Below are positions 24,146-31,620 of a stretch of DNA of 38,013 nucleotides, in pieces. Under the pieces are notes generated by a model that was not told the origin of the DNA, searched no databases, and worked only from the letters and a program-made list of their open reading frames with translations. Location: positions 1 to 38,013 of the IMG/VR virus record IMGVR_UViG_3300033141_005271; one strand, 5' to 3'. The DNA is from a virus. The position numbers and the translations under genes were made by a program. Position 1 is the first letter of the stretch. The number at the start of each line of letters is the position of its first letter.

Positions 24146-24538
24146 TTAACCTTCTATATCTGTTATCAACATTTTTTTAGCAACAACACAACGGAAATCA
24201 ATCATACAATAAGTTTGAATACCAGTAGCAATTGGCTCTTTAAATTTAACCTTTCTAATTACAATATGTTCACTAGATCCAGAAAATACTTCCTTCCACT
24301 TTCTAGCATCTTTTCTGGCCAAGAAAATATGAAAATATGGATAATAACCAAAAAGGTGTTTAGGAATCTTTTTTGGGAGTTTTGCTCGATACCATCCATT
24401 TCGTTTATATTCAAATAGATGACGCATTACTTCTGGACACAAAGTCCCATCAGAGTCCTTATAAAATACCTTCCAACCAATACCTACACCATTTTCATCT
24501 AACTTAACTGAAAATTTTCTAAGTTCTTTCAAACACAT
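24146..24538 (-). CDS. MCL-family phage protein, copy 1 (130 aa)
   Basis: First of a paralogue family in this window (also 28408-28809, 33448-33732 and the remnant 33331-33446). Shared segments: MCL at the start, LDENGVGIGWKVFYK, YPYFHIFLARKDARKW, IRKVKFKEP and the end CVVAKKMLITDIEG. Function unknown; the conserved GWKVF and FHIF segments suggest a compact alpha/beta domain. AAGGAG precedes the ATG, and a strong promoter at 24582-24610 lies 44 bases upstream, so this gene heads a transcription unit. Confidence 0.78.
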   Translation of the reverse strand: MCLKELRKFSVKLDENGVGIGWKVFYKDSDGTLCPEVMRHLFEYKRNGWYRAKLPKKIPKHLFGYYPYFHIFLARKDARKWKEVFSGSSEHIVIRKVKFKEPIATGIQTYCMIDFRCVVAKKMLITDIEG

Positions 24539-24581
24539 ATGATTTTCTCCTTATTCTGCTTTTTTATCATTCATTTTTCAT

Positions 24582-24610
24582 ACTATAGCACTTTTTGAAA
24601 CAAAAGTCAA
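24582..24610 (-). promoter_or_regulatory. Sigma70-type promoter upstream of MCL-family copy 1
   Basis: On the minus strand TTGACT (24605-24610), a 17-bp spacer and TATAGT (24582-24587). Transcription should start near 24575, giving a leader of about 37 nt before the ATG at 24538. Confidence 0.75.
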
Positions 24611-24633
24611 ATTGTCTTCTTCTATTCTTAATA

Positions 24634-24765
24634 TCAATTAATTAAACCTTGCCATATAACATTTATAACAAGAGTAGCAACTGACATTAAAAAAATTGTT
24701 ATCAAGATAAATATTAATTCTAGAATAAGAACATACAAAAAAAGAAGTATCAATAAAATTCCCAT
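24634..24765 (-). CDS. Small hydrophobic membrane protein, 43 aa
   Basis: Almost entirely hydrophobic (MGILLILLFLYVLILELIF followed by ILITIFLMSVATLVIN), enough for one long or two short membrane spans. The ribosome binding site is weak (GAAG). It begins 15 bases after the stop of the upstream Cys-rich gene. One of several tiny membrane proteins in this zone. Confidence 0.5.
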   Translation of the reverse strand: MGILLILLFLYVLILELIFILITIFLMSVATLVINVIWQGLIN

Positions 24766-24779
24766 TAGTTAACAAATCT

Positions 24780-25187
24780 TCACTGTTTTTTATTTCTACT
24801 TTCTTCGAAAGTTTTAAGATGTTTGATCCAACGCTTCAACATTGGAACACGAATCTTAATCCATTCTTCATCTCGAAGAAGTCTACATAAATTGACAAAA
24901 CCTTTACTCATTGGAGAATTTTCCTCAGACCAAGAACTACAATCCATTCCAGTAAAAACATACCAAGGACAGGGTAAATAAACAATTTTGTTATCAACCT
25001 TTATTTCATGACAATAAAGACCCTCAACATTGCAGAGTGGACAACGGCATAATTCAACATTATGGTCAGCATATTCATTATTATATGTATAGTAATTCAA
25101 TAAATCTTCACAAGCATTTATGATTTTTCTGAGCAGTCGTTTTCCTATCTTTCCATAATGTTTATTTAATCTTTCATTTACTGTCAT
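24780..25187 (-). CDS. Cys-rich protein, probably zinc-binding, 135 aa
   Basis: A helical N-terminus (NERLNKHYGKIGKRLLRKII) precedes VELCRCPLCNVEGLYC and YLPCPWYVFTGMDCSSW. The Cys-rich middle could hold one or two zinc ions, and the CPW/MDC pattern recalls other small phage zinc proteins here. Function unknown. The start overlaps the end of the small membrane gene at 25174-25275. Confidence 0.72.
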   Translation of the reverse strand: MTVNERLNKHYGKIGKRLLRKIINACEDLLNYYTYNNEYADHNVELCRCPLCNVEGLYCHEIKVDNKIVYLPCPWYVFTGMDCSSWSEENSPMSKGFVNLCRLLRDEEWIKIRVPMLKRWIKHLKTFEESRNKKQ

Positions 25188-25275
25188 TTTTTTCTTCCCA
25201 AGTTGGTATTATATTCCAAAAACAAATAATAAGTCCAATAACACACAACCAAACTACAAAAATTTTCCAAATCAT
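25174..25275 (-). CDS. Small single-span membrane protein, 33 aa
   Basis: MIWKIFVVWLCVIGLIICFW makes one membrane span, followed by a short charged tail EEKNDSK. The ATG follows directly on the stop of the 63-aa gene and its end overlaps the Cys-rich gene start by 14 bases, consistent with coupled translation. Confidence 0.5.
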   Translation of the reverse strand: MIWKIFVVWLCVIGLIICFWNIIPTWEEKNDSK

Positions 25276-25467
25276 CTATTCTTCTTTCACACTATCAATA
25301 ATTCTAACTTCAACTAAGTGATCCCCATCACCAAATAATGCACTAAGAAAATCTGATTTAATTTTCATAATTGTCATTGGATTTATATCAGAACCAACTT
25401 TTCCATCCCATTCAGAAGTTTCTACATCTGTAAGCTCAACTATTGCTCTAATTTTACATTGTGACAT
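25276..25467 (-). CDS. Hypothetical acidic protein, 63 aa
   Basis: MSQCKIRAIVELTDVETSEW, then DGKVGSDINPMTIMKIKSDF, then DGDHLVEVRIIDSVKEE. It looks like a small beta-alpha-beta fold with no known motif. AGGAGGT lies six bases before the ATG, a very strong ribosome binding site, so good expression is expected. Confidence 0.72.
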   Translation of the reverse strand: MSQCKIRAIVELTDVETSEWDGKVGSDINPMTIMKIKSDFLSALFGDGDHLVEVRIIDSVKEE

Positions 25468-25481
25468 TTTTTACCTCCTAT

Positions 25482-25613
25482 TTATAGAATCCCACAAGTC
25501 CATAGTAAAACTTTTACAATAACAAATACAGTAAGAGCTAAAAACCCAAGATAAAATATCAGTGTAAAAATTCCAATAAAAATTGAAATAAATGCTATTT
25601 GTTTAAACTTCAT
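25482..25613 (-). CDS. Small hydrophobic membrane protein, 43 aa
   Basis: MKFKQIAFISIFIGIFTLIF followed by YLGFLALTVFVIVKVLLW predicts two membrane spans. AAGGAGGAT nine bases before the ATG is an excellent ribosome binding site, which makes this a convincing gene despite its size. Function unknown. Confidence 0.65.
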   Translation of the reverse strand: MKFKQIAFISIFIGIFTLIFYLGFLALTVFVIVKVLLWTCGIL

Positions 25614-25648
25614 AACAATATCCTCCTTGTTTTTTTAATATTCCAATG

Positions 25649-25984
25649 TTATTCATTACAATTTCTTGGCAACAGACTTTTTAGGAATGCTAATTCTTTT
25701 TCTGCTAGTTTCTTACAAGTTTCACATTCTATGTAAAGGTCTGTGTAAAAATCATCCGAAAGACAATTATGTTCATCACTATGATGCCCAACCCATTCCC
25801 TGTATGGACTTCCCCCACATCCGGCATATCCAGTTAATTCACAAATAGGACATTCAGTACAAGAATCTGCATATAATTCACAAAGATGACAGTTTTTTCC
25901 ACCCATATCTACTCTTGTTCTCTTTACAATTTCTTCCCATTTTTTGATACTACCTTGTAATGCTTCTAGTGTTTTCCTATCCAT
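25649..25984 (-). CDS. Cys-rich zinc protein, paralogue of 31297-31620 (111 aa)
   Basis: MDRKTLEALQGSIKKWEEIV precedes GGKNCHLCELYADSCTECPI then CELTGYAGCGGSPYREW, and the protein ends in ELAEKELAFLKSLLPRN-type sequence with a further CETCKKL pair. At least six Cys are arranged in pairs. It is closely similar throughout to the protein at 31297-31620, so a duplication. I use the ATG at 25984; a TTG at 25990 is the only extension. It overlaps the end of the glycosidase-like gene. Confidence 0.77.
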   Translation of the reverse strand: MDRKTLEALQGSIKKWEEIVKRTRVDMGGKNCHLCELYADSCTECPICELTGYAGCGGSPYREWVGHHSDEHNCLSDDFYTDLYIECETCKKLAEKELAFLKSLLPRNCNE

Positions 25985-27320
25985 TGTCAACCTTTCGTTT
26001 TATATCAACATTCCACAATTTTTTAGCAAGCTTCCAATAAATATCAGCACTAACTTCATTGTCAAATAAATCTAAACGAGTTTTCCCCTTGTAGAGAATT
26101 TCTCTTGGAAGAAATGCTATCGAGTGACAAAAAGTTCTATTCCTCATCTTTCCGATGAAAGCCTCAACTGTCTCAATTCTTGCTTCCGTATTAGCACTAC
26201 AAGCATATTTTTTCCCATTCTTAGTGATTTCACAATATCCTTGTTTCTCCTTTGGTATCTTGTTCCACCAATTTGTACCAACTCCATCGTCTGAATATGA
26301 GTACATTCTTCTCTGACTTGGATTGAAACGCTCTTCAACATGCTCTGGCAACCCAAGACCATGCTCCTGTTTACAGGACGTTCTGTATGTCCAACCATAA
26401 TCGTCCCCATGCTCTTCTTTCGAAATATATCCAAGAAGCTTCTGTGCAGTTTCCTTAGAACCAGAAAATGGAATTGGTTGACTAAATCCACGATCTAATA
26501 TATTTTTCGCTCTTGTTACTCCCCATTTTTCAGCCCAAATCTTGCGTTCTGATACGCTGTTTTCCACATGTGATGCTAATTCATTCCCAAGACTTACAAT
26601 ATCCACATCTGGATTCAATATATTCATAATTCTATTATCCCAGTAGTCAATCATAAAATTTACTTCGTTGACAGATATTAAATTTCCTGATTCGTCCTTC
26701 TTGTTTGTCCTAATCATTTTCGTATATCCATAGAAATAATGACTAAAATCATGTCTAGCTGTAGTGAAAGGATTCCAATCCAACTTGTGAGAGCAATTAT
26801 CGTACAAATCAATATACAGTCTCATATGATATTTGTGCAATAAATCTCTGAATCTCAACAACGTTGAATACCAATCAGGATTTGGTTTGAAGAATGAATA
26901 TTCTCCTGTTTCCAGCATAACTTTAAATGGCTCAATGGAAGGATTCCATCCTGTGGCAAATATTCGGATAGCATCACATCCTGCTAAACTCAATTTGATA
27001 ATCAGATCTTCTAATTCTTCCCATGTATAATCGACTCCAACATTAAATGGCAATTGAACTATATCACATACCATGAGTGGCATCCAGGATGGCTTAGGAT
27101 TGTCAATTATAACAATATCCTGTGGAGGTTCTGGGACCAAATCTCTCAAATAATTTATCCCTCCATGCAGATACTTTAAGGCTCTGTCACAGTTACGTCT
27201 CAGCTCTCCATGTGAAGAATTTATATCAAACTCCTCTCTTGTTAGATTGAGCCAGACCTTACTTGTCTTCAAATTTTTTATATGTTCTTTTATCTTTTTT
27301 TCAGTCATTTTTTCTCTCAT
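25977..27320 (-). CDS. Glycoside hydrolase-like TIM-barrel protein (clan GH-A type)
   Basis: 447 aa. The middle has the look of a GH5-like barrel: CDAIRIFATGWN (strand with Arg), RLYIDLYDNC, and DVDIVSLGNELASHV where Asn-Glu fits the acid/base Glu at the end of strand 4. A second catalytic Glu cannot be assigned by eye. No signal peptide is present, so it would act in the cytoplasm or on the virion, or be released at lysis. Sugar target unknown. An ATG four codons in (27308) follows GAGAG and may be the true start. Confidence 0.6.
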   Translation of the reverse strand: MREKMTEKKIKEHIKNLKTSKVWLNLTREEFDINSSHGELRRNCDRALKYLHGGINYLRDLVPEPPQDIVIIDNPKPSWMPLMVCDIVQLPFNVGVDYTWEELEDLIIKLSLAGCDAIRIFATGWNPSIEPFKVMLETGEYSFFKPNPDWYSTLLRFRDLLHKYHMRLYIDLYDNCSHKLDWNPFTTARHDFSHYFYGYTKMIRTNKKDESGNLISVNEVNFMIDYWDNRIMNILNPDVDIVSLGNELASHVENSVSERKIWAEKWGVTRAKNILDRGFSQPIPFSGSKETAQKLLGYISKEEHGDDYGWTYRTSCKQEHGLGLPEHVEERFNPSQRRMYSYSDDGVGTNWWNKIPKEKQGYCEITKNGKKYACSANTEARIETVEAFIGKMRNRTFCHSIAFLPREILYKGKTRLDLFDNEVSADIYWKLAKKLWNVDIKRKVDNG

Positions 27321-27334
27321 TTATTACTGAATTT

Positions 27335-28069
27335 TTAATCATTCTTTAATGATTCCAAGCAATGCTTGAAAATTTTTTTCCATTCCTCATCTGATATCTC
27401 TTTACTATACTCCATATCCCTTCCAATCCATTTATACCAACGAACTTGAAAATTGATTGGCTTGTAATGAAAATTTGGAACAATTAATGAACATGACTCC
27501 AAATGTCCTTCAAGCCATTCATCGTCCATTGGTTTTATCTTGGTTTTATTTTTAAATTCCATCACTTTTTCATTATGCCATTCTTTGTATCTCTTATCTC
27601 TTCCACAAGTACAATGACTTTCACATCCTAACATTGGAAGACCAAATTCCTTAGTAAGTTCTTTATATATTTTTTTTCTAATTTTTTCATATTTCGAATA
27701 TGGCATATTTTTTGGTGGTTCAAGCCAACCATAAAGATCTGTCTCCGTCCATCCATTTTCCATCTTTTTCTTTTTTAACTTGGTTTGATAGCAATCTGGT
27801 AAATGATGTGGATTAACTTCCTCATTTTCGAATTTTTGCTGACCAAAAAACTCTTCCCACCCACAGTCACATTCACCCCAATAGTACGGACGCATGACAA
27901 AAACATCATTTTCAAAAAAGCAACCGTACCAATAATGACCACCTATCAAACCACCAATATAAGCTTTGGCAAATCCGTTTTCTACCAAGTATTTTGTAAG
28001 ATTAACAAGATCAAGATCCCTATTAGAAGATGCTATAGGTGGAAAAATTACTTCAATTTTTTTCTTCAT
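27335..28069 (-). CDS. Hypothetical phage protein, 244 aa, Cys/Trp-rich
   Basis: GGLIGGHYWYGCFFENDVFV, RPYYWGECDCGWEEFF and GCESHCTCGRDKRYKEWH are notable: aromatic Gly-rich strands with clustered Cys that may bind a metal. I recall similar conserved phage proteins but no function. It overlaps the end of the 113-aa gene by 17 bases. Confidence 0.75.
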   Translation of the reverse strand: MKKKIEVIFPPIASSNRDLDLVNLTKYLVENGFAKAYIGGLIGGHYWYGCFFENDVFVMRPYYWGECDCGWEEFFGQQKFENEEVNPHHLPDCYQTKLKKKKMENGWTETDLYGWLEPPKNMPYSKYEKIRKKIYKELTKEFGLPMLGCESHCTCGRDKRYKEWHNEKVMEFKNKTKIKPMDDEWLEGHLESCSLIVPNFHYKPINFQVRWYKWIGRDMEYSKEISDEEWKKIFKHCLESLKND

Positions 28070-28394
28070 TTTTAATTAAATCCTTATCTAAATACCCACA
28101 ATAAAGTTTTGAAAGTCCTTTTGCAAAGGTCTGTTTGCATGATTTTGGACATTTTTTGCACTCGTCAAAAAACTTTTCATTACAATATCTATCAGCTATT
28201 GAAAATCGTACATATGTAATTGGACTATTCATTAATATATAATCATCACCAAAATCATTATATCGTGGTAGAAATTTTTCTACTTTTTTAAGTTGCATAT
28301 ATTCTCTCTTACGATATTCTTTGATAAATTTTGTAAAAAAGTCCCCATAATTAATTAAATGATTAGTAGCCCTATGACCTCTTACTCTAGACAT
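28053..28394 (-). CDS. Cys-rich hypothetical protein, 113 aa
   Basis: A basic N-terminal half (FIKEYRKREYMQLKKVEKFL) is followed by DRYCNEKFFDECKKCPKSCK and LYCGYLDKD. Five Cys in the second half suggest a metal site. AAGGAG lies eight bases before the ATG. Function unknown. Confidence 0.72.
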   Translation of the reverse strand: MSRVRGHRATNHLINYGDFFTKFIKEYRKREYMQLKKVEKFLPRYNDFGDDYILMNSPITYVRFSIADRYCNEKFFDECKKCPKSCKQTFAKGLSKLYCGYLDKDLIKNEEKN

Positions 28395-28407
28395 TTTTGT
28401 CTCCTTT

Positions 28408-28809
28408 TTAACCTTTTACATTTGTTATTAACATTTCTTTAGCTACAATGCATCTAAGAAATTTACAATCAAAAACCTGTAGTCCTGTCACTGTCATTTT
28501 TCTGAATTTAACTTTTCTTATAGTTACATCATATTCGTTATCACGCCATATTCTTGCGTCTTTTCTGGTTAAGAAAATATGAAAGTATGGATTATATCCC
28601 TGTAGCATCTTTTTATAAGGAATAAAATATTCTGCAACACATTTTGGGTTAGCTATTATCCACTTATTTGTTTTGTATTTTATAGAATTAGATCCAAACA
28701 ATTCTGGTGATAAAGAACCATCTTCATTTTTACGAAATACTTTCCAACCTATACCTACTCCTTTTTTGTTTAATTTTACTGGAAATTTTTCAAAATAAGT
28801 TAAGCACAT
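28408..28809 (-). CDS. MCL-family phage protein, copy 2 (133 aa)
   Basis: Full-length paralogue of 24146-24538: MCLTYFEKFPVKLNKKGVGI then GWKVFRK, YNPYFHIFLTRKDARIW, IRKVKFRKM and the C-terminal CIVAKEMLITNVKG. It is closer at its N-terminus to the shortened copy at 33448-33732 than to copy 1. AAAGGAGAT precedes the ATG. Function unknown. Confidence 0.77.
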   Translation of the reverse strand: MCLTYFEKFPVKLNKKGVGIGWKVFRKNEDGSLSPELFGSNSIKYKTNKWIIANPKCVAEYFIPYKKMLQGYNPYFHIFLTRKDARIWRDNEYDVTIRKVKFRKMTVTGLQVFDCKFLRCIVAKEMLITNVKG

Positions 28810-28840
28810 GCTAGGATCTCCTTTTTGATGTTAAGTTCCT

Positions 28841-29191
28841 TCAGATTTGATTTTTAGTAAAAAGTCTCTTTCTTCTCTCTCTATTTCCCTCCTTTATCTT
28901 GTATTCTAAGCATTGCTCTGTGAATTCTGATAACTTTTCTATATGCTCCCATCCAAAGAATATACAATCAACAAAAACTTGATATTTGCCTCTGATAATA
29001 TATTTCCAAGCATATTTGAGTCTTCTCCAAAATTTTCCTTGATAAAATTCTCCACAAATCAACAATTCTGGCAATTCCTTCACATACTTCTCACCACATT
29101 TTGTCCAAACCGTATTTTTATCAAAACTAAAATACAGAAACTCATAAGGATCACCACAATCACAATATAATTTTAATTCAACATCATTCAT
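28841..29191 (-). CDS. Hypothetical protein, 116 aa
   Basis: MNDVELKLYCDCGDPYEFLY, then a middle with aromatic residues (KFWRRLKYAWKYIIRGKYQV) and an acidic-to-basic C-terminus. The pattern of an N-terminal CDCG strand and a WRRLKYAWKY helix recurs in phage hypothetical proteins; no role is known to me. GAGGAT precedes the ATG. Confidence 0.72.
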   Translation of the reverse strand: MNDVELKLYCDCGDPYEFLYFSFDKNTVWTKCGEKYVKELPELLICGEFYQGKFWRRLKYAWKYIIRGKYQVFVDCIFFGWEHIEKLSEFTEQCLEYKIKEGNRERRKRLFTKNQI

Positions 29192-29209
29192 TTCTTATCC
29201 TCACAATTA

Positions 29210-29551
29210 TTAATTCTTAGATATAATATTTGAGTTTGGACTTTCATAGATATTTCCCAATACTTCACAAAAACAACATTCACCTGGAAAAATGTTCCAC
29301 CCACATGTTATATCATTCTGAGTCCAACTAATTACCCACATTTCTTTATCTAAAAAACCATTTATTTCAACACAATGCTGAATTATATCTCCCTCATATA
29401 TCTCCTTGCCGTTTTTGTCTTTTAATCCAGTGTATTGCATAAGGATAAATCTATCATCATGCAAAGCTTCATTAAAAAATGGTGCTATTTCCCGCCAAGT
29501 CCTTATTACACTCTCATCTTTTTTCCACGCTCTAAATTTAATCTCTCTCAT
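29210..29551 (-). CDS. YopX-family protein
   Basis: 113 aa matching the YopX family (Pfam PF09643) of phages and prophages: MREIKFRAW at the start, LMQYTGLKDKNGKEIYEGDI in the middle and EVLGNIYESP at the end. The fold is a small beta-rich protein, found widely in prophages, with no agreed function. AAAGGA lies upstream of the ATG. Confidence 0.9.
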   Translation of the reverse strand: MREIKFRAWKKDESVIRTWREIAPFFNEALHDDRFILMQYTGLKDKNGKEIYEGDIIQHCVEINGFLDKEMWVISWTQNDITCGWNIFPGECCFCEVLGNIYESPNSNIISKN

Positions 29552-29553
29552 TG

Positions 29554-29739
29554 TTAGTGTCCTTTAATTCCATCCATAATTTTTTTTAATTCTTTATAAA
29601 GTTTTATTCGCTCATCTTTAGTCAAAAGTCTTATTACTTCCAAACATTCATTGCAATTCACTGTATTTGTCCATACACAGATAGACAATGCATCTTCCTT
29701 TCCACATTTTGGACATTTTTTATTTGATAATATTGACAT
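29554..29739 (-). CDS. Zinc-ribbon protein, 61 aa
   Basis: NKKCPKCGKEDALSICVWTN and NCNECLEVIRLL give two Cys-x2-Cys knuckles about 19 residues apart, the classic zinc ribbon, with a Lys-rich C-terminal helix. It may bind nucleic acid or a protein partner. It is packed two bases before the YopX gene. Confidence 0.75.
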   Translation of the reverse strand: MSILSNKKCPKCGKEDALSICVWTNTVNCNECLEVIRLLTKDERIKLYKELKKIMDGIKGH

Positions 29740-29741
29740 TT

Positions 29742-29996
29742 TTAATCCATAATTTCTAATAATTTTACTTTAATTATTTTATGGGTTCCACGCCTACGGA
29801 TATTTTTCCATTTAAGACATGAAGAAGAATCTCGAAGAAGATTATCATTCCATTTTTTAATAACATCAACTCTTTTATATCTAAATGTCCAAGGCAAAAT
29901 ATCACAATATTTTGATTTTATAACCCATCCATCATATTTTTTTTGACATCTTTCATCTCCGTTAACAAATATCAAGATAGAGTTTTTTCCCTTCAA
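29742..29996 (-). CDS. Hypothetical basic protein, 84 aa (TTG start)
   Basis: Unrecognised. The frame MKGKNSILIFVNGDERCQKK continues with Lys/Arg/Trp-rich sequence. It starts with TTG at 29996, eight bases after a GGG, and overlaps the preceding gene by 35 bases; no in-frame ATG exists. A later start is possible, so the N-terminus is uncertain. Confidence 0.5.
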   Translation of the reverse strand: MKGKNSILIFVNGDERCQKKYDGWVIKSKYCDILPWTFRYKRVDVIKKWNDNLLRDSSSCLKWKNIRRRGTHKIIKVKLLEIMD

Positions 29997-30453
29997 ATTT
30001 AATCCCAGTATAAATAGCTATAACAGGAGCTATGATTTCTTTAAACATAGCAGATTCAAAGACAACAACTTTTTTAGGCAGTTCTGTTGGTATATTTTTG
30101 AGAACAGATGATGAAATATCACCTTTATAGTTTCTAAGAGAAACCTTTTTGTACTTTCTTGGACATCCATATTTACCATCTCTTATTACATCCATCACAC
30201 CATTTGGAAACACTCTATATAAAAAATCAGTGTTATCACTTCCAAAAAGATGCATCCCCTTTTTGCTGACAACAATTGCTAAAACATTACCTTTAGTTTT
30301 TTGAATTATTTTTTTAGCCGCATGTTCCATACCTAAACGTCTAAAATGTTCTAGTTGTAAATTAGTCTCATTAATCAAATCACTGACTTCCTTTATTTTA
30401 AGAAAAGGATAAAAGTTTCCTTGAGCAATTAAAGCACATTCATTTTGTAACAT
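29962..30453 (-). CDS. Hypothetical protein, 163 aa
   Basis: Unrecognised. It has helical segments (EVSDLINETNLQLEHFRRLG) followed by strands (GNVLAIVVSKKGMHLFGSD) and a basic CPRKYKKVSLRNYKGD stretch. No catalytic motif is visible. AGGAG lies eight bases before the ATG. Confidence 0.72.
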   Translation of the reverse strand: MLQNECALIAQGNFYPFLKIKEVSDLINETNLQLEHFRRLGMEHAAKKIIQKTKGNVLAIVVSKKGMHLFGSDNTDFLYRVFPNGVMDVIRDGKYGCPRKYKKVSLRNYKGDISSSVLKNIPTELPKKVVVFESAMFKEIIAPVIAIYTGIKFEGKKLYLDIC

Positions 30454-30464
30454 AGTTTGATCTC

Positions 30465-30657
30465 CTATTTATTATTTTTTGTTTTTTCATGTTTTACTAC
30501 TATTTCAACTACTGAACAACAAGGAAATTTCTCTTCCCAAGGTTTCAACATTCTATCATCTCCTTCACCAAAAAGTCCACATCGAACATGAATTTCACAT
30601 CTAGTTTCCCATTCAAAAAAGAAAGGACAATCTTCACAACACTGTTTTCTTATTCAT
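30465..30657 (-). pseudogene. Small Cys-rich protein gene with a one-base frame lesion
   Basis: A good start (GAGG then ATG at 30657) reads only MNKKTVL before a stop. One base over, an open frame encodes QCCEDCPFFFEWETRCEIHV then RCGLFGEGDDRML... and ends at TAG 30465-30467, right beside the next gene's ribosome binding site. Removing one A from AAAA near the start joins them as MNKKQCCEDCPFFF. The Cys pairs look like a small metal-binding protein. Either a mutation or an assembly error. Confidence 0.55.
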
Positions 30658-30739
30658 TATTCCTCATTCTCATACCTGCTACATTCCCTTTAATTTCATT
30701 ACCACATATGTGGCAGTAGCCTTTAATCTTTCCCCTCAT
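30650..30739 (-). CDS. Very small protein with one CHIC knuckle, 29 aa
   Basis: MRGKIKGYCHICGNEIKGNV then AGMRMRNNE. It starts within the end of the 94-aa gene, and its stop overlaps the next ATG (ATGAATAA). The single Cys-x2-Cys and basic composition would allow metal binding as a dimer. Being so short, it may also be chance. Confidence 0.4.
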   Translation of the reverse strand: MRGKIKGYCHICGNEIKGNVAGMRMRNNE

Positions 30740-31007
30740 TTTTGTCCAGTTCATTATTTAATAGTTCCTGTCCGATCCTTGCCAGCCTCCAGAAATCTTC
30801 ACATTCTATATTTTCACGAAATGGCCTATCACCCACAAACAGTAAATCATATTCCGCAGCACTCCGGACCCAATGCGCAATAGACCAACAACTCTCTCTG
30901 GCTTGATTCCAGCACACAATCTCTGCATGTGTGTGTTTTCCGTTGGAGCATAAATAAGAATCACATGATCTCAAGGTAAGATTTCCTCGATCTACAATAA
31001 AATTCAT
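30723..31007 (-). CDS. Hypothetical protein, 94 aa, higher-GC patch
   Basis: MNFIVDRGNLTLRSCDSYLC continues with CWNQARESCWSIAHWVRSAA and ECEDFWRLARIGQELL. It resembles short conserved phage proteins with a WNQ/W...A..W core; function unknown. Local base composition is clearly richer in G+C than the surrounding genes, a sign of more recent acquisition. Confidence 0.7.
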   Translation of the reverse strand: MNFIVDRGNLTLRSCDSYLCSNGKHTHAEIVCWNQARESCWSIAHWVRSAAEYDLLFVGDRPFRENIECEDFWRLARIGQELLNNELDKNEGKD

Positions 31008-31009
31008 TC

Positions 31010-31147
31010 TTATTTCCCCTCATTTTTCTTAGCCAATCTTTTCCTTCGTCTTCTTTCCTTTTGAAGTATATGGATAAGCTCATTAATATCTTCTAACGAT
31101 TTCCCCATACGGTTCCCCCGAGTAGAATAACCATCTCTAAATACCAT
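31010..31147 (-). CDS. Small basic protein, 45 aa
   Basis: MVFRDGYSTRGNRMGKSLED, then a helix rich in Lys/Arg (HILQKERRRRKRLAKKNE). A basic C-terminal helix could bind nucleic acid. The stop lies two bases before the ATG of the 94-aa gene. The ribosome binding site is poor, so the start could also be the internal MGKSLED. Confidence 0.5.
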   Translation of the reverse strand: MVFRDGYSTRGNRMGKSLEDINELIHILQKERRRRKRLAKKNEGK

Positions 31148-31159
31148 TTTATATATCTT

Positions 31160-31279
31160 TCACGCCGCATAGCGGTAACTTACATAATGAGCTAACCCGC
31201 AATCACAGCATACTTCCCAATACCAATACTTACAGTCATACTCTATCTCCTGTCCGCTCTCTACATGCTCGGTTTTCAT
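31160..31279 (-). CDS. Small Cys/Tyr-rich protein, 39 aa
   Basis: MKTEHVESGQEIEYDCKYWY then WEVCCDCGLAHYVSYRYAA. Four Cys, including CCDCG, and many aromatic residues suggest a zinc-binding mini-protein. GAGAG precedes the ATG. It lies in the same higher-GC patch. Confidence 0.5.
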   Translation of the reverse strand: MKTEHVESGQEIEYDCKYWYWEVCCDCGLAHYVSYRYAA

Positions 31280-31296
31280 AAATATCTCTCTTTCAT

Positions 31297-31620
31297 TTAT
31301 TTTGTAGGTAACAGACTTCTCAGGAATGCCAATTCTTTCTCTGCTAGTTCCTTACAAGCGATACATTGTATTTTTAAGAAACCTCGATAATCAATGTAAG
31401 ATTCGTGGGTCACATAATGATGTGCACGCCACTCATCATACGGTGTTCCGCTACATCCAATTTGTCCAGTTGCTTGACAAATAGGACATTCGCCACAACT
31501 ATCTGAATATAATCGACAAAGAGGACAGTTTTTTCCGCCCAAATCTTCTCCTGTTCCCTTTACAATTTTCTCCCATTTCTTAATGCTTCCTTGTAATGCT
31601 TTTAATGTTTTCTTATTCAT
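31297..31620 (-). CDS. Cys-rich zinc protein, paralogue of 25649-25984 (107 aa)
   Basis: MNKKTLKALQGSIKKWEKIV, GGKNCPLCRLYSDSCGECPI, CQATGQIGCSGTPYDEW and the end ELAEKELAFLRSLLPTK align throughout with the copy at 25649-25984. I set the start at the ATG at 31620, which matches the paralogue and overlaps the stop of the DnaJ-like gene (ATGAATAA). The frame is open further upstream, but that stretch is the other gene read out of frame. Confidence 0.77.
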   Translation of the reverse strand: MNKKTLKALQGSIKKWEKIVKGTGEDLGGKNCPLCRLYSDSCGECPICQATGQIGCSGTPYDEWRAHHYVTHESYIDYRGFLKIQCIACKELAEKELAFLRSLLPTK

